In this document: one piece after another, positions 8,349 to 19,618 of the stretch
How the letters are laid out: each line of letters opens with the position of its first letter
How positions within the stretch are numbered: the first letter of the stretch is position 1
NCBI RefSeq assembly: GCF_900104845.1
Contig: NZ_FNSR01000001.1
Location: forward strand, 1,798,001 to 1,862,000
Length of the DNA: 64,000 nucleotides
Origin: Paraburkholderia caballeronis
GTDB taxonomy: Bacteria; Pseudomonadota; Gammaproteobacteria; Burkholderiales; Burkholderiaceae
Direction: 5' to 3'
Notes under the pieces: generated by a model
What the model was told of the DNA's origin: nothing
What the model saw: the letters and a program-made list of their open reading frames with translations, nothing else
Databases searched by the model: none
Program-made: the position numbers and the translations under genes

Positions 8349-9393
8349 GATCGCTCTGGAAGAACTGGGACTCGCGCCGCGCTGGGTGCGCAGGGGCGTT
8401 CGTGCGGACGACGCACAGCCGGTAGCCGCTGAAAGCGCCGTCGATATCGGCAATGAGCGGACGGCGTCCGTTGCGGCGGCGAGCGGCGATGCGTCCACGC
8501 CGGCCGCAGGCGCCGACGCGCGCGCTACGACGCCGCGCCGCGTGCAGCAAGACGCCGACCGCCGCGATGCGGATATTGCTGCGTCGGAGCGGGCAGCCGA
8601 GGCGGCGAACCGCGAGCCGGTCGCAGCCGAAGGCGTTATCCCGACGCCGCCGCGCGCGCGGCCTGCTGCGCCAACGGCGCCGTCCCGCCCGCCCGCCGCC
8701 GACGAACCGCCGCCCGACGACGACTTCGCATGGTTCGATTCCGCGCCCGCAGCCGACGTCCCGCCTTTTCCCGACGACGTTCCCGCGTCGGCTCCCACGA
8801 TCGCGCGCAACGGCATCGCGACGCTCGACTGGGACGCGCTCGCCGAACGCGTCGCGTCGTGCACCGCCTGCCGGCTGTGCGAGCGCCGCACGAACACCGT
8901 GTTCGGCGTCGGCGACCGCGAGGCCGAATGGATGCTGATCGGCGAAGCGCCGGGCGAGAACGAGGACCGCCAGGGCGAGCCGTTCGTCGGCCAGGCGGGC
9001 AAGCTGCTCGACAACATGCTGCGCGCACTGTCGCTCGCGCGCGGCGACAACGTGTATATCGCGAACGTGATCAAGTGCCGTCCGCCTGGCAACCGCAATC
9101 CGGAGCCGGACGAGGTCGCGCGCTGCGAGCCGTATCTGCAACGCCAGGTCGCGCTCGTGAAGCCGAAGATCATCGTCGCGCTCGGCCGCTTCGCCGCGCA
9201 GAGCCTGCTGAAGACCGACGGCAGCATCGCGTCGCTGCGCGGGCGCGTGCATCAGTACGAAGGCGTGCCGGTCATCGTCACCTACCATCCGGCGTATCTG
9301 CTGCGCAGCCTGCACGACAAGTCGAAGGCGTGGACCGACCTGTGCCTCGCGCGCGATACGTGGCGCGCGGCGGCATCGGGCCACGGCGGATGA
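8335..9393 (+). CDS. Uracil-DNA glycosylase, family 4 (iron-sulfur), with long N-terminal extension
   Basis: Base-excision repair enzyme that removes uracil from DNA. The catalytic domain begins about residue 165 and carries the 4Fe-4S cysteines (Cys176, Cys179 or Cys182, plus the Cys pair in IKCRPPGNRNP and ARCEPYL), the motif GEAPGENEDRQG at 203-214 and the terminal TYHPAYLLRS. Family 4 enzymes are usually about 200-280 residues; here 352, because about 165 Ala/Pro/Arg-rich, probably disordered residues come first. Start chosen at the ATG 8335, five bases after AGGGGAGGG. It overlaps both neighbours, so the four genes from tsaB to DUF1853 form one coupled unit. Confidence 0.9.
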   Translation: MPLNEIALEELGLAPRWVRRGVRADDAQPVAAESAVDIGNERTASVAAASGDASTPAAGADARATTPRRVQQDADRRDADIAASERAAEAANREPVAAEGVIPTPPRARPAAPTAPSRPPAADEPPPDDDFAWFDSAPAADVPPFPDDVPASAPTIARNGIATLDWDALAERVASCTACRLCERRTNTVFGVGDREAEWMLIGEAPGENEDRQGEPFVGQAGKLLDNMLRALSLARGDNVYIANVIKCRPPGNRNPEPDEVARCEPYLQRQVALVKPKIIVALGRFAAQSLLKTDGSIASLRGRVHQYEGVPVIVTYHPAYLLRSLHDKSKAWTDLCLARDTWRAAASGHGG

Positions 9394-10418
9394 CGGCCGC
9401 GCCGGCGCGGGATGCCGCGACGCGGCTCGCCGCGCTGCGCGATCCGGCCGTGCGCGATCTCGCCTGGCTGCTGTTCAGCCCGGATCTGCTGAAGCCTCGA
9501 CATCCGGGCGCGCCGCTCGCCGACCCCTGGGAGTCGCGTGACGAAGCCGATGCGGCCGCCCGATGGCTGCTCGAACTCGATCGCGACCCGCACGCGCTGC
9601 ATCGCAAGCTTGCCGCGGCGCGGCTCACGCGTCTCGGGTTCTATGCGGAAGCACTGCTCGGCTGGTTTCTCGCGCATGGGCCGTTTGTGCGGCTCGTCGC
9701 CGCGAACGTCGTGTTGCGGCGCGCGGGCCGCACGCTCGGCGAATGCGACTTCCTCGTCGAAACGAGCCGTGGCCGGCGGCTGCACTGGGAACTGGCGGTC
9801 AAGTGTTATCTGCACGCGGGCGATGGCTGCGGGCTGCTGTCGGACTTCGTCGGCCCGAATCTGCGCGACCGGTTCGACCGGAAACTCGCGCATCTGATCG
9901 ATCATCAACTGCGCCTCAGCGCGCGCGACGAATTTGCGATGCTCGGTTATACCGGGCCGTGGCTCGCGCAGATGTTCGTCAAAGGATGGCTGTTTTATCG
10001 GGCCGGGCAACAGGGGGCCTCGACCGCGCATGAACCGGATGAGCTTGCGCCCGATCATCCACGCGGCTGGTGGGTCACGCATGCGGACTGGCCGGCGTTC
10101 GCGGAGGCGCAGGCCGTTGACGGCTGGAGCGTGCTGCCGAGACTCGACTGGCTTGCGCCGCGATGGCTGGACGGCGCGATAGCAGCAGGGGATTCGAGTC
10201 GCGTTCCGGCGGCGACCGTCGAAACGTCATGGCGTTCGTCGGGTGTCGCCGCGCCAACCGACCCGCGCGCGTTATTCGAAACGCTTGCGGGCGCTACCGA
10301 GCCTGTGATGGTCGCAGCATTCTCGGCCGATGGTAGCGGCGGCTGCACGGAGATTTCGCGCGGCTTCATCGTGCCGGACGACTGGCCGGCACGTGCACAG
10401 GCATTCGCGCGCGAATGA
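9390..10418 (+). CDS. DUF1853 family protein, possible PD-(D/E)XK-like nuclease
   Basis: A 342-residue protein with the DUF1853 pattern RDLAWLLFSPDLL near its start. No characterised homologue is known to me. A segment at 118-138 reads ECDFLVETSRGRRLHWELAV followed by Lys138, giving an acidic strand (Glu118/Asp120) then Glu134 and Lys138. This recalls the core of PD-(D/E)XK nucleases, although Glu-to-Lys spacing is wider than the usual E-x-K. No signal peptide or membrane segment. ATG overlaps the stop of uracil-DNA glycosylase by four bases, so it is translationally coupled to a DNA-repair gene. Nuclease activity is inference, not shown. Confidence 0.75.
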   Translation: MTAAPARDAATRLAALRDPAVRDLAWLLFSPDLLKPRHPGAPLADPWESRDEADAAARWLLELDRDPHALHRKLAAARLTRLGFYAEALLGWFLAHGPFVRLVAANVVLRRAGRTLGECDFLVETSRGRRLHWELAVKCYLHAGDGCGLLSDFVGPNLRDRFDRKLAHLIDHQLRLSARDEFAMLGYTGPWLAQMFVKGWLFYRAGQQGASTAHEPDELAPDHPRGWWVTHADWPAFAEAQAVDGWSVLPRLDWLAPRWLDGAIAAGDSSRVPAATVETSWRSSGVAAPTDPRALFETLAGATEPVMVAAFSADGSGGCTEISRGFIVPDDWPARAQAFARE

Positions 10419-10508
10419 TGCCGTGAACCCATAACGGCCCGCTTCAATGCCGTTGCGCGGACTGCCCGACAGGAGAAACCGCCGGGCGGCGAACACCACC
10501 GCCCGCGC

Positions 10509-11315
10509 TCACCACCACCGATGAAAATGATGCACCGGCCCGACGCCATGGCCGACGTCGAGCCGACCGCTCGCTTCTAGCGCGGCGGTCAGATACTGCT
10601 TCGCGTCCGCGACCGCGCTGCCGAGATCGCCGCGTTGCGGCCACAGCGCCGCGATCGCCGACGACAGCGTGCATCCCGTGCCATGCGTGTTGCCGACCGG
10701 CACGCGCGTGCCGCCGAGCCGCAGCGAGCCGCCCGCGTCTATCAGCCAGTCGGGGCTGTCCGCTGCGTTCAGGTGGCCGCCCTTCACCAGCACCGCTTGC
10801 GCGCCGAGCGCGCGCAGCGCGTCGCCTTGTTCGACCATCTGCGCTTCGTCCGCCGCCGGCGCGACGCCGAGCAGCGCGGCCGCTTCGGGCAGGTTCGGCG
10901 TGACGATGTCCGCGAGCGGCAGCAGTTCGTCGCGCAAGGCGGCGACCGCATCCGGCGCGAGCAGCGCGTGATTGCTCTTCGAGATCATCACGGTGTCGAG
11001 CACGACGCGCGGCGGGCGGTGACGCCGCAGCGCATCCACGACCGCGCGCACGATCGGCGCGTTCGCGAGCATCCCGATCTTCACCGCGTCGATGCGGATG
11101 TCGTCGAACACCGCGTCGAGCTGCGCGCTGACGAACGCCGCGTCCGGCGCATGGATCGCGGTGACGCCGCGCGTGTTCTGCGCGGTGAGCGCGGTGATCA
11201 CGCTCGCGCCGTACGCGCCGAGCGCGGAGAAGGCCTTGAGGTCGGCCTGGATGCCGGCGCCGCCGCCCGAATCGGAGCCGGCGACGGTCAGCACGTTGAA
11301 AATCGATGAACTCAT
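10509..11315 (-). CDS. thiD: Hydroxymethylpyrimidine/phosphomethylpyrimidine kinase
   Basis: Ribokinase-fold enzyme that phosphorylates HMP and HMP-phosphate to HMP-PP for thiamine synthesis or salvage. Substrate motif [15 protein letters not shown] lies at about residues 13-27 and the anion-hole motif [13 protein letters not shown] near 218-230; 268 residues is normal length. It follows lplT on the same strand after 40 bases, so the two may be cotranscribed. I saw no TPP riboswitch in front of it. It is convergent with the DUF1853 gene. Confidence 0.94.
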   Translation of the reverse strand: MSSSIFNVLTVAGSDSGGGAGIQADLKAFSALGAYGASVITALTAQNTRGVTAIHAPDAAFVSAQLDAVFDDIRIDAVKIGMLANAPIVRAVVDALRRHRPPRVVLDTVMISKSNHALLAPDAVAALRDELLPLADIVTPNLPEAAALLGVAPAADEAQMVEQGDALRALGAQAVLVKGGHLNAADSPDWLIDAGGSLRLGGTRVPVGNTHGTGCTLSSAIAALWPQRGDLGSAVADAKQYLTAALEASGRLDVGHGVGPVHHFHRWW

Positions 11316-11355
11316 GACTGCGCGAATGACGGAAGGGGTTGCGCGGCGACGCGCA

Positions 11356-12666
11356 TCAATGCTGGTGATTCTCGCCGATCAGCGCGACCGAGTCGAACGT
11401 GCGCTGGTTCGCCTGGTGGCGGCGCATCACGAGCCACATCATCAGGCAGACGAACGTGCCGAACAGCACGATCACGATCGTCACCGGCACGTCGAGCCAC
11501 ACGAGCACCGCATACAGGCACAGCATCACGAGCACCGACAGGTTCTCGTTGAAATTCTGCACCGCGATCGAATGGCCGGCCGACAGCAGCACGTGGCCGC
11601 GATGCTGGAGCAGCGCGTTCATCGGCACGACAAAAAAGCCGGACAGGCCGCCGACGATCATCAGAAACAGATACGCGAATAGCAGGTAACCCGGCATGTG
11701 CATGCGGCCGAGCTGCAGGCCCCAATGCGCGGGGAACAGGTCGCGCGTGTAGAACGCCATCAGCATCACCGCGATGCCCATCACGATGCCGACCGGCAGC
11801 ACCGACAGCGACTTCTTCAGCGGCACGCGCGCGGCCGCGATGATCGCGCCCGCCGCGACGCCCGCCGCGACCACCGCCTGCAGGATCGCGCCTTCGGACA
11901 GCGACATGCCGAGCGACACTTCCGCCCACTTCAGCACGATAAATTGCAGCGTCGCGCCCGCGCCCCAGAACAGCGTCGTGACCGCGAGCGAGATCTGGCC
12001 GAGCTTGTCGTGCCACAGCGTGACGAAGCAGTCCGCGAAGTCGGTGATGAGGCGGATCGGGCCGTGCTCCTGTCGCGGATAACGGGCGCCGGTGTCCGGG
12101 ATGCGCAGGTTGAAGAGGGCGGCGATCACGTAGATCGCCATGATGACGAGCATCGCCGCTTCGGCGGGCGTGTTGATCGACGGCGGCGTATGCGCCATCA
12201 CGTGAGCGGCGAGATGCGGGCTGATGAGCGCACCGCCGAGCACGGTGCCGAGGATGATCGAGCCGACCGTCGTGCCTTCGATCCAGCCGTTGGCGGCAAC
12301 GAGGCGGTCAGGCGGCAGAAGTTCTGTCAGAATGCCGTACTTCGCCGGCGAGTACGCCGCCGCGCCGAAGCCGACGACGCCGTATGCAAGAAGGGGATGG
12401 GTGCCTGCGAGCATCATCGCGCAGCCGACCACCTTGATCGTGTTCGTGATGAACATCACGCGGCCCTTCGGCCTCGAATCGGCGAATGCGCCGACGAAAG
12501 CGGCAAGCACGACGTACGACAGCACAAAAAACAGCTTGAGCAGCGGCGTCATCCAGTTCGGGGCGTGAAGGTCTTTCAGCAGTGCAATAGCGGCGATCAG
12601 CAGCGCATTGTCGGCCAGCGACGAAAAAAACTGCGCGGCCATGATGGTGTAAAAGCCTTTTTTCAT
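11356..12666 (-). CDS. lplT: Lysophospholipid transporter LplT (MFS)
   Basis: Inner-membrane major-facilitator carrier of 436 residues with about twelve hydrophobic helices; moves lysophospholipids inward for reacylation. The N-terminus [20 protein letters not shown], the phrase [20 protein letters not shown] and [20 protein letters not shown] are characteristic of LplT. The start at 12666 matches the family; an upstream in-frame ATG at 12756 would add 30 unsupported residues. In E. coli lplT is next to the acyltransferase gene aas; here aas is absent and thiD follows. Divergent from alr. Confidence 0.9.
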   Translation of the reverse strand: MKKGFYTIMAAQFFSSLADNALLIAAIALLKDLHAPNWMTPLLKLFFVLSYVVLAAFVGAFADSRPKGRVMFITNTIKVVGCAMMLAGTHPLLAYGVVGFGAAAYSPAKYGILTELLPPDRLVAANGWIEGTTVGSIILGTVLGGALISPHLAAHVMAHTPPSINTPAEAAMLVIMAIYVIAALFNLRIPDTGARYPRQEHGPIRLITDFADCFVTLWHDKLGQISLAVTTLFWGAGATLQFIVLKWAEVSLGMSLSEGAILQAVVAAGVAAGAIIAAARVPLKKSLSVLPVGIVMGIAVMLMAFYTRDLFPAHWGLQLGRMHMPGYLLFAYLFLMIVGGLSGFFVVPMNALLQHRGHVLLSAGHSIAVQNFNENLSVLVMLCLYAVLVWLDVPVTIVIVLFGTFVCLMMWLVMRRHQANQRTFDSVALIGENHQH

Positions 12667-12884
12667 CTGATGCGATGCTGTCCTCGCTGCAGTCCGTCCG
12701 CCCCGGACGGGTGGGGTGCATCCGGGCTTATTACGATCGAAATGGGTTGTGCGCACGGCTTTATATCATGAAAATAGCTGCATTCGGACTAGCAGATTCC
12801 TTGAGCGCCCGTCCCGTCGGCCTCGCGGGCGCAGACCGCGCCCTGTAAGATCCTGATTCGACAGCGTCTTTACGAAAAATTCCC

Positions 12885-13955
12885 ATGCCTCGCCCCCTTT
12901 CCGCCACGATTCACACCGCCGCTCTCGCCAATAACCTCGCCGTCGCCCGCCGCCGCGCGCCGAACTCGAAAATCTGGGCTGTCGTGAAAGCCAATGCGTA
13001 TGGCCACGGACTCGCGCGAGCGTTCCCCGGCCTGCGTGCGACAGACGGCTTTGGATTGCTCGACCTCGAAGAAGCCGCGAAGTTGCGGGAACTCGGCTGG
13101 GCCGGGCCGATCCTGCTGCTGGAAGGCTTCTTCCGGCCGACCGACATCGACGTGATCGACCGCTACAGCCTGACGACGGTCGTCCATTCGGACGAGCAGA
13201 TGCGGATGCTCGAAATGGCGCGTCTGTCGAAGCCGGTCAATATTCAGTTGAAAATGAACAGCGGAATGAACCGGCTCGGCTACACGCCGGAGAAGTTCCG
13301 GCCCGCGTGGGAGCGCGCGCGCGCGTGCGCCGGCATCGGTCAGATCACGCTGATGACGCACTTCTCGGACGCCGACAGCGAACGCGGCGTCGCGGAGCAG
13401 GTGGCGACGTTCGAGCGCGGCGCGCAAGGGATCGCCGGCGCGCGCAGCCTCGCGAACTCGGCCGCGACGCTGTGGCATCCGTCCACGCACTTCGACTGGG
13501 TGCGGCCCGGGATCATCCTGTACGGCGCGTCGCCGTCCGGCCTCACCGCGGCGATCGAGGGCACCGGCCTGCAGCCGGCGATGACGCTCGCGTCCGAACT
13601 GATCGCGGTGCAGACGCTTGCCGAGGGCCAGACCATCGGCTACGGCTCGACGTTCGTCGCGCGCAAAACGACGCGGATCGGCGTCGTCGCGTGCGGCTAC
13701 GCGGACGGTTATCCGCGCGTCGCGCCGGAAGGCACGCCGGTGATGGTCGACGGCGTGCTGACGCGGATCGTCGGCCGCGTGTCGATGGACATGCTGACCG
13801 TCGATCTGACGCCTTGTCAGAATGCGGGTGTCGGCAGCCGCGTCGAGCTGTGGGGCGCGAACGTGCCGATCGACGACGTCGCGCGCGCGTGCGGCACGAT
13901 CGGCTACGAGCTGATGTGCGCGGTCGCGCAGCGCGTGCCGGTGCGGGCGGAATAA
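12885..13955 (+). CDS. alr: Alanine racemase
   Basis: PLP enzyme converting L- to D-alanine for peptidoglycan. Lys35 in [12 protein letters not shown] is the PLP lysine, and the opposing tyrosine lies in [22 protein letters not shown] near the C-terminus is the family's substrate loop. 356 residues is the normal length. It could be the catabolic DadX paralogue, but no dadA is nearby. radA begins three bases after its stop, so the two are cotranscribed. Confidence 0.95.
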   Translation: MPRPLSATIHTAALANNLAVARRRAPNSKIWAVVKANAYGHGLARAFPGLRATDGFGLLDLEEAAKLRELGWAGPILLLEGFFRPTDIDVIDRYSLTTVVHSDEQMRMLEMARLSKPVNIQLKMNSGMNRLGYTPEKFRPAWERARACAGIGQITLMTHFSDADSERGVAEQVATFERGAQGIAGARSLANSAATLWHPSTHFDWVRPGIILYGASPSGLTAAIEGTGLQPAMTLASELIAVQTLAEGQTIGYGSTFVARKTTRIGVVACGYADGYPRVAPEGTPVMVDGVLTRIVGRVSMDMLTVDLTPCQNAGVGSRVELWGANVPIDDVARACGTIGYELMCAVAQRVPVRAE

Positions 13956-13958
13956 GCG

Positions 13959-15347
<1,389 letters not shown>

Positions 15348-15448
15348 AACCGCCGGCGGGACGTCAACTGTCCCGTAATGATTAGTAACAACCCTGGTAC
15401 CGACTGTAACCTGGCTCGCCGCCGTTTTCCCCTATGCTCTGACGCACT

Positions 15449-15745
15449 ATGCAATCCGCGTCGAGCGGGAAGGATGGCGTCTTGAAACAGACTGATATGT
15501 CCGCCGGCGATCGCCCGATCGTCGTGCGCGGCTGCCGGGTCTCCGAGCCGATCCGTCAGCCTTGGGGCGGCGCATGCCGCATCGTCGAATGGATCGACAG
15601 CGATGGCCGGATCTCGCGTCGCGTGGTCGCGGAGAACGTGACCCCCGCACAGGTGCGCAACACGATCGCGCATCACGTCGAAGGCCGCAAACACGTGCTG
15701 CACGACGACGAACGCGGACCGCGTCAAACCCTGCCGCGCCGGTAG
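15449..15745 (+). CDS. DUF2866-like small protein, function unknown
   Basis: Up to 98 residues with a core CRVSEPIRQPWGGACRIVEW, then DGRISRRVVAENVTPAQVR and HHVEGRKHVLHDDE. I recognise this as similar to DUF2866 proteins of Burkholderiaceae, from memory only. It is soluble, with no signal or membrane segment. The start is uncertain: the ATG at 15449 has no clear ribosome site, while a TTG at 15482 has AAGGA seven bases before it, and an ATG lies at 15497. It stands alone between radA and the convergent CoA-transferase gene. Confidence 0.65.
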   Translation: MQSASSGKDGVLKQTDMSAGDRPIVVRGCRVSEPIRQPWGGACRIVEWIDSDGRISRRVVAENVTPAQVRNTIAHHVEGRKHVLHDDERGPRQTLPRR

Positions 15746-15804
15746 GAGACGCGTTTCAGCGAGCGCGCCCGCACCGGCTGCGGTTCCGTTGCCCGGTCAA
15801 CCGA

Positions 15805-17016
15805 CTACCCCCACGGACCATAACTGAACGGCTTGCCCGGCTTCTGCGCGGGCGCGTTCGCGGTATTCGCGTGGCGGTTGGCGTCGTTGTCCGGTCTTTC
15901 CTCGTTCGCGACCGACATCCCGGCGCCGCCATAACCGTACTGCTGCGGCTCTTCTGCCGGTCCGCTCTCCTGGCGTTCCGCTTCGAGCAGCGCCTGCGGA
16001 TTGAACATCGGATGACGCGCCGCCTCGGCCGGCGTCAACACCGGCGATACGCAGCAGTCGAGCAGTTCGAGCCGGTCGATCCACGTCTGTAGCGGCTCTT
16101 TCCCGATCAGGTTCGCGAGTTCGTTCGTCAGCGCGACCGCGTCCGCGCCGCCGATCGCCTGGCCGAGACTCCAGTGCCGGTCGGCCCAGTCATTGCGGCC
16201 GATCGCCATGCACAGCGCCTGCCAGAACTTCAATTCGAGCGCCGCGACCGCGAGCCAGCGGTTGTCCTGCGTGCGATACAGGTTGTAGCACGGCACGCCG
16301 CCGTTCAGCAGCCCGTGGCCGGGACGCGTCGCAGCCACGTCGTCGTTCGCGAGCGCGACCTGCGCGACGACGTTGTTCACGTAGGTCGAATGCGCCATCG
16401 ACACGTCGACGAACCGTCCTTCGCCGCCGCGCGCGACCTGCCACAACGCGGCGAGAATCTGCGTGACCGCGGTCAGCGCGCCGCCGAGCAGGTCGGCGAT
16501 CTGGAAGTTCGGCAGCACCGGCGCGCCGTCGCGCGCGGACAGTTGATCGAGCACCCCCGTGTACGCGACGTAGTTCAGGTCGTGACCCGGCCGGCTCGAA
16601 AACGGGCCGGTCGCGCCGTAGCCGCTGATCGAGCAGTACACGAGTTTCGGATTGATCTCGCGCAGCGTGTCGTAGCTCGCGCCGAGGCGCTCCATCACGC
16701 CGGGACGGAAGCTCTCGACCAGCACGTCCGCGTCGCGCGCGAGCGCAAGCAGCACCGTGCGGCCGGTGTCGGATTTCAGGTCGAGCCGGGTTTCGCGCTT
16801 GCCGCGATTCACGATCCGGTAGAACGCGCCGGGCCGCCCGGCGACTTCGTCGGCGGCGCTTTGCATCATCACGCGGGTCGCGTCGCCGTCGCCCGGCGGC
16901 TCGATTTTCAGCACGTCGGCGCCCAGTTCGGCGAGCCGCAGCGTCGCGACCGGTCCCGGCAGCAGCCCGGTCAGGTCGAGCACGCGAAGGCCATGCAATG
17001 GAGCGGGAGACGACAC
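15805..17016 (-). CDS. CaiB/BaiF-family (class III) CoA transferase
   Basis: Transfers CoA between acyl donors and acceptors, or racemises 2-methylacyl-CoA; substrate not predictable. The N-terminus LHGLRVLDLTGLLPGPVATL and LAELGADVLKIEPPGDGDATR are diagnostic, and GRPGHDLNYVAYTGVLD matches the alpha-methylacyl-CoA racemase-like branch, with the catalytic Asp in GHD. GTG at 17016 chosen because AAGGAG lies six bases upstream; a GTG at 17040 would add eight residues. 403 residues. It follows the ABC-F gene by 39 bases on the same strand. The final 50 residues are polar (Glu/Asn/Ala-rich). Confidence 0.88.
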   Translation of the reverse strand: MSSPAPLHGLRVLDLTGLLPGPVATLRLAELGADVLKIEPPGDGDATRVMMQSAADEVAGRPGAFYRIVNRGKRETRLDLKSDTGRTVLLALARDADVLVESFRPGVMERLGASYDTLREINPKLVYCSISGYGATGPFSSRPGHDLNYVAYTGVLDQLSARDGAPVLPNFQIADLLGGALTAVTQILAALWQVARGGEGRFVDVSMAHSTYVNNVVAQVALANDDVAATRPGHGLLNGGVPCYNLYRTQDNRWLAVAALELKFWQALCMAIGRNDWADRHWSLGQAIGGADAVALTNELANLIGKEPLQTWIDRLELLDCCVSPVLTPAEAARHPMFNPQALLEAERQESGPAEEPQQYGYGGAGMSVANEERPDNDANRHANTANAPAQKPGKPFSYGPWG

Positions 17017-17055
17017 GGTTGACTCCTTGACCGGCGGCACGCACGCGGCGCGCCG

Positions 17056-18987
17056 CTAGCCGATCTGTTCAAGCTCCTCGTGCGCTTCGAGCCACTGGGC
17101 TTCCAGCTCATCGAGACGTGACTGCACCTGCGCCTGCCTGCGAATTGCGTCGGTCAGCTTCGCCTTCTGCGCGGGCTCGTAGCTGGCCGGGTCGGCGATG
17201 AACGCGTCGAGCGTGCCTTTCTCGGCATTCAGCGCGTCCATTTCCTTTTCGATCTTGCCGATGCGATTTTGCAGCGGCTTCTTCAATTGCGACAGCTTTT
17301 GCCGCGTTTCCGCTTCCTGGCGGCGCAGCTCCTTGCGGTTCGCGCCGCCGTCGCCGTTCGCGCCCGACTCCGCGTCCTGCTTCGACGCCGCCCGCTGTTC
17401 GGCCGCATGTTGCAGCAGCCAGTCGCGATAGTCGTCGAGATCGCCGTCGAACGGTTGCAGCCGGTGCTTCGCGACCAGCATGAACTGATCGGTCGTCGCG
17501 CGCAGCAGATGCCGGTCGTGCGACACGAGGATCAGCGTGCCGTCGAACTGCGCGAGCGCCATTGTCAGCGCGTGGCGCGTTTCGAGGTCGAGGTGGTTCG
17601 TCGGCTCGTCGAGCAGCAGCAGGTTCGGCTTCTGCCAGATGATCAGCGCGAGCGCGAGGCGCGCCTTCTCGCCGCCGGAAAACGGCGCGATCGGCGCGGT
17701 CGCCATCTCGCCCGCGAAGTTGAAGCCGCCGAGGAAGTCGCGCAGTTCCTGTTCGCGCGTGTCCGGCGCGAGCCGCGCGAGGTGTTGCAGCGGCGAGTCG
17801 TCGGGGCGCAGCGTTTCCAGCTGATGCTGCGCGAAGTAGCCGATCTGCAACCCCTTGCCGGTGCGCAGGTCGCCCGCGAGCGGCGCGAGCGTGCCGGCGA
17901 GCGTCTTGATCAGCGTGGACTTGCCCTGGCCGTTTGCGCCGAGCAGGCCGATCCGCTGGCCGTTCTGGATCGACAGCGCGACGTGCTCGACGATCGGAAT
18001 CTCATGGCCATCGTCGTTGCGATAACCGCAGCGCACGTCGTCCATCACGAGCATCGGGTTCGGCGCGGAGTCCGGCGTGCGGAACTCGAACGTGAACGGC
18101 GACGCCGCGTGCGCGGGCGCGATCAGCTCCATCTTTTCGAGCGCCTTCACGCGGCTCTGCGCCTGGCGCGCCTTCGTCGCCTTGGCCTTGAAGCGGTCGA
18201 TGAAGCTTTGCAGATGCGCGACGGTCCGCTGCTGCTTTTCATATGCGCTCTGCTGGAGCGCGAGCTGCTGCGCGCGCAGGATCTCGAACTGCGAGTAGTT
18301 GCCGCCATAGCGTTTGATCTGCTGCTGTTCGAGATGCAGCGTCACGTTGCAGATCGCGTCGAGGAACTCGCGGTCGTGCGAGATCACGACCAGCGTGCCG
18401 GGGTAGCGGTGCAGCCAGTCTTCGAGCCACACGATCGCGTCGAGGTCGAGGTGGTTCGTCGGTTCGTCGAGCAGCAGCAGGTCCGAGCGGCACATCAGCG
18501 CCTGCGCGAGATTCAGGCGCATCCGCCAGCCGCCGGAGAAGCTGCCGACCGGCTGGCGCGTCTGTTCGAGCGTGAAGCCGAGGCCGAGCAGCAGCGCCTC
18601 GGCGCGCGCGGGGGCGGTGTAGCCGTCAGCGTCCGCGAACGCCGCGTGCGCTTCGGCTTCGGCCGCGCCGTCGTGCGCGGCGGACGCGGCCGCGATGCGG
18701 GCTTCGATGTCGCGCAGCGCGGCGTCGCCGTCGAGCGTGTAGTCGAGCGCGCTGCGCTCGACCGCCGGTGTTTCCTGCGCGACGTGCGCGATCTGCCACG
18801 ACGGCGGCAGCGAGAAGTCGCCGCCGTCCGCGTGCAGTTCGCCGCGCAGCACGGCGAACAACGTCGATTTGCCCGCGCCGTTCGCGCCGACGAGCCCGGC
18901 CTTCTCGCCGGGGTTCAGCGTGAACGACGTCTGGTCGAAGAGCGGCTTGGTACCGCGGGCAAGACTGAATTGGTTGAAGCGGATCAC
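17056..18987 (-). CDS. ABC-F family ATPase (YheS-like)
   Basis: Cytosolic duplicated ATPase without membrane domains, acting on ribosomes. Two ABC domains: Walker A GANGAGKST (34-42) and GANGQGKST in the second half, signatures SGGWRMR and SGGEKARLAL, and LLLDEPTNHLDL in both. The linker between them is rich in Lys/Arg/Gln. A C-terminal coiled coil (ELRRQEAETRQKLSQLKKPL, and RRQAQVQSRLDELEAQWLEA) is present. 643 residues fits YheS (637). The cellular role is ribosome rescue or translation factor by family knowledge; antibiotic protection is not implied. Confidence 0.9.
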   Translation of the reverse strand: MIRFNQFSLARGTKPLFDQTSFTLNPGEKAGLVGANGAGKSTLFAVLRGELHADGGDFSLPPSWQIAHVAQETPAVERSALDYTLDGDAALRDIEARIAAASAAHDGAAEAEAHAAFADADGYTAPARAEALLLGLGFTLEQTRQPVGSFSGGWRMRLNLAQALMCRSDLLLLDEPTNHLDLDAIVWLEDWLHRYPGTLVVISHDREFLDAICNVTLHLEQQQIKRYGGNYSQFEILRAQQLALQQSAYEKQQRTVAHLQSFIDRFKAKATKARQAQSRVKALEKMELIAPAHAASPFTFEFRTPDSAPNPMLVMDDVRCGYRNDDGHEIPIVEHVALSIQNGQRIGLLGANGQGKSTLIKTLAGTLAPLAGDLRTGKGLQIGYFAQHQLETLRPDDSPLQHLARLAPDTREQELRDFLGGFNFAGEMATAPIAPFSGGEKARLALALIIWQKPNLLLLDEPTNHLDLETRHALTMALAQFDGTLILVSHDRHLLRATTDQFMLVAKHRLQPFDGDLDDYRDWLLQHAAEQRAASKQDAESGANGDGGANRKELRRQEAETRQKLSQLKKPLQNRIGKIEKEMDALNAEKGTLDAFIADPASYEPAQKAKLTDAIRRQAQVQSRLDELEAQWLEAHEELEQIG

Positions 18988-19113
18988 AGCAGGGCCAGCG
19001 TCGAGAAAACGCTATTCTAGACCGTGCCGCGCCGGCATCGGCATCGTCCGTTCGGCCAGGCAGCGCAGCGACACGTTTCTCGCTTAGACTGGCGCTTTCG
19101 ATGGAGGGCGCAG

Positions 19114-19593
19114 ATGGCTTCGATCTATTCGTTTTCGGCTCGTTCGCTGGCCGGCGAGCCGGTGTCGCTGGACCGGTACCAGGGCAAGGTGCTGCTGGTC
19201 GTGAACACGGCGAGCGAGTGCGGGTTCACGCCGCAATACGCGGGCCTGCAGAAACTGTACGAGGACTACGAGGGGCGCGGCCTCGTCGTGCTCGGCTTTC
19301 CGTGCAACCAGTTCGGCAAGCAGGAGCCGGGCGACGCGGAGCAGATCGGCAGCTTCTGCGAGAAGAACTACGGCGTCACGTTCCCGATGTTCGAGAAGAT
19401 CGACGTGAACGGCGCGAACGCGCATCCGCTGTACCGCTGGCTGACCGAAGAGGCGCCGGGGGTGCTCGGGCTGGAGGCGATCAAGTGGAACTTCACGAAG
19501 TTTCTCGTCGATCGCGAAGGCAACGTCGTCAAGCGGTATGCGCCGGTCACGAAGCCGGACGCGATCGCGGGCGACATCGAAAAGCTGCTGTAG
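19114..19593 (+). CDS. Glutathione peroxidase family protein (cysteine type)
   Basis: Thioredoxin-fold peroxidase of 159 residues reducing hydroperoxides, probably with thioredoxin or glutathione. Peroxidatic Cys36 in [12 protein letters not shown], the second motif [14 protein letters not shown] with the possible resolving cysteine, and [12 protein letters not shown] are all present. It has cysteine rather than selenocysteine and no signal peptide, like E. coli BtuE. Divergent from the ABC-F gene and convergent with cardiolipin synthase. Confidence 0.93.
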   Translation: MASIYSFSARSLAGEPVSLDRYQGKVLLVVNTASECGFTPQYAGLQKLYEDYEGRGLVVLGFPCNQFGKQEPGDAEQIGSFCEKNYGVTFPMFEKIDVNGANAHPLYRWLTEEAPGVLGLEAIKWNFTKFLVDREGNVVKRYAPVTKPDAIAGDIEKLL

Positions 19594-19618
19594 CCGCCGC
19601 GCGGGCCGTGGCGGCCGG

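Noticed and set aside
11316..11355. Possible TPP riboswitch for thiD
   Set aside because: Only 40 bases separate lplT and thiD, too short for the element, and no THI-box sequence is seen.
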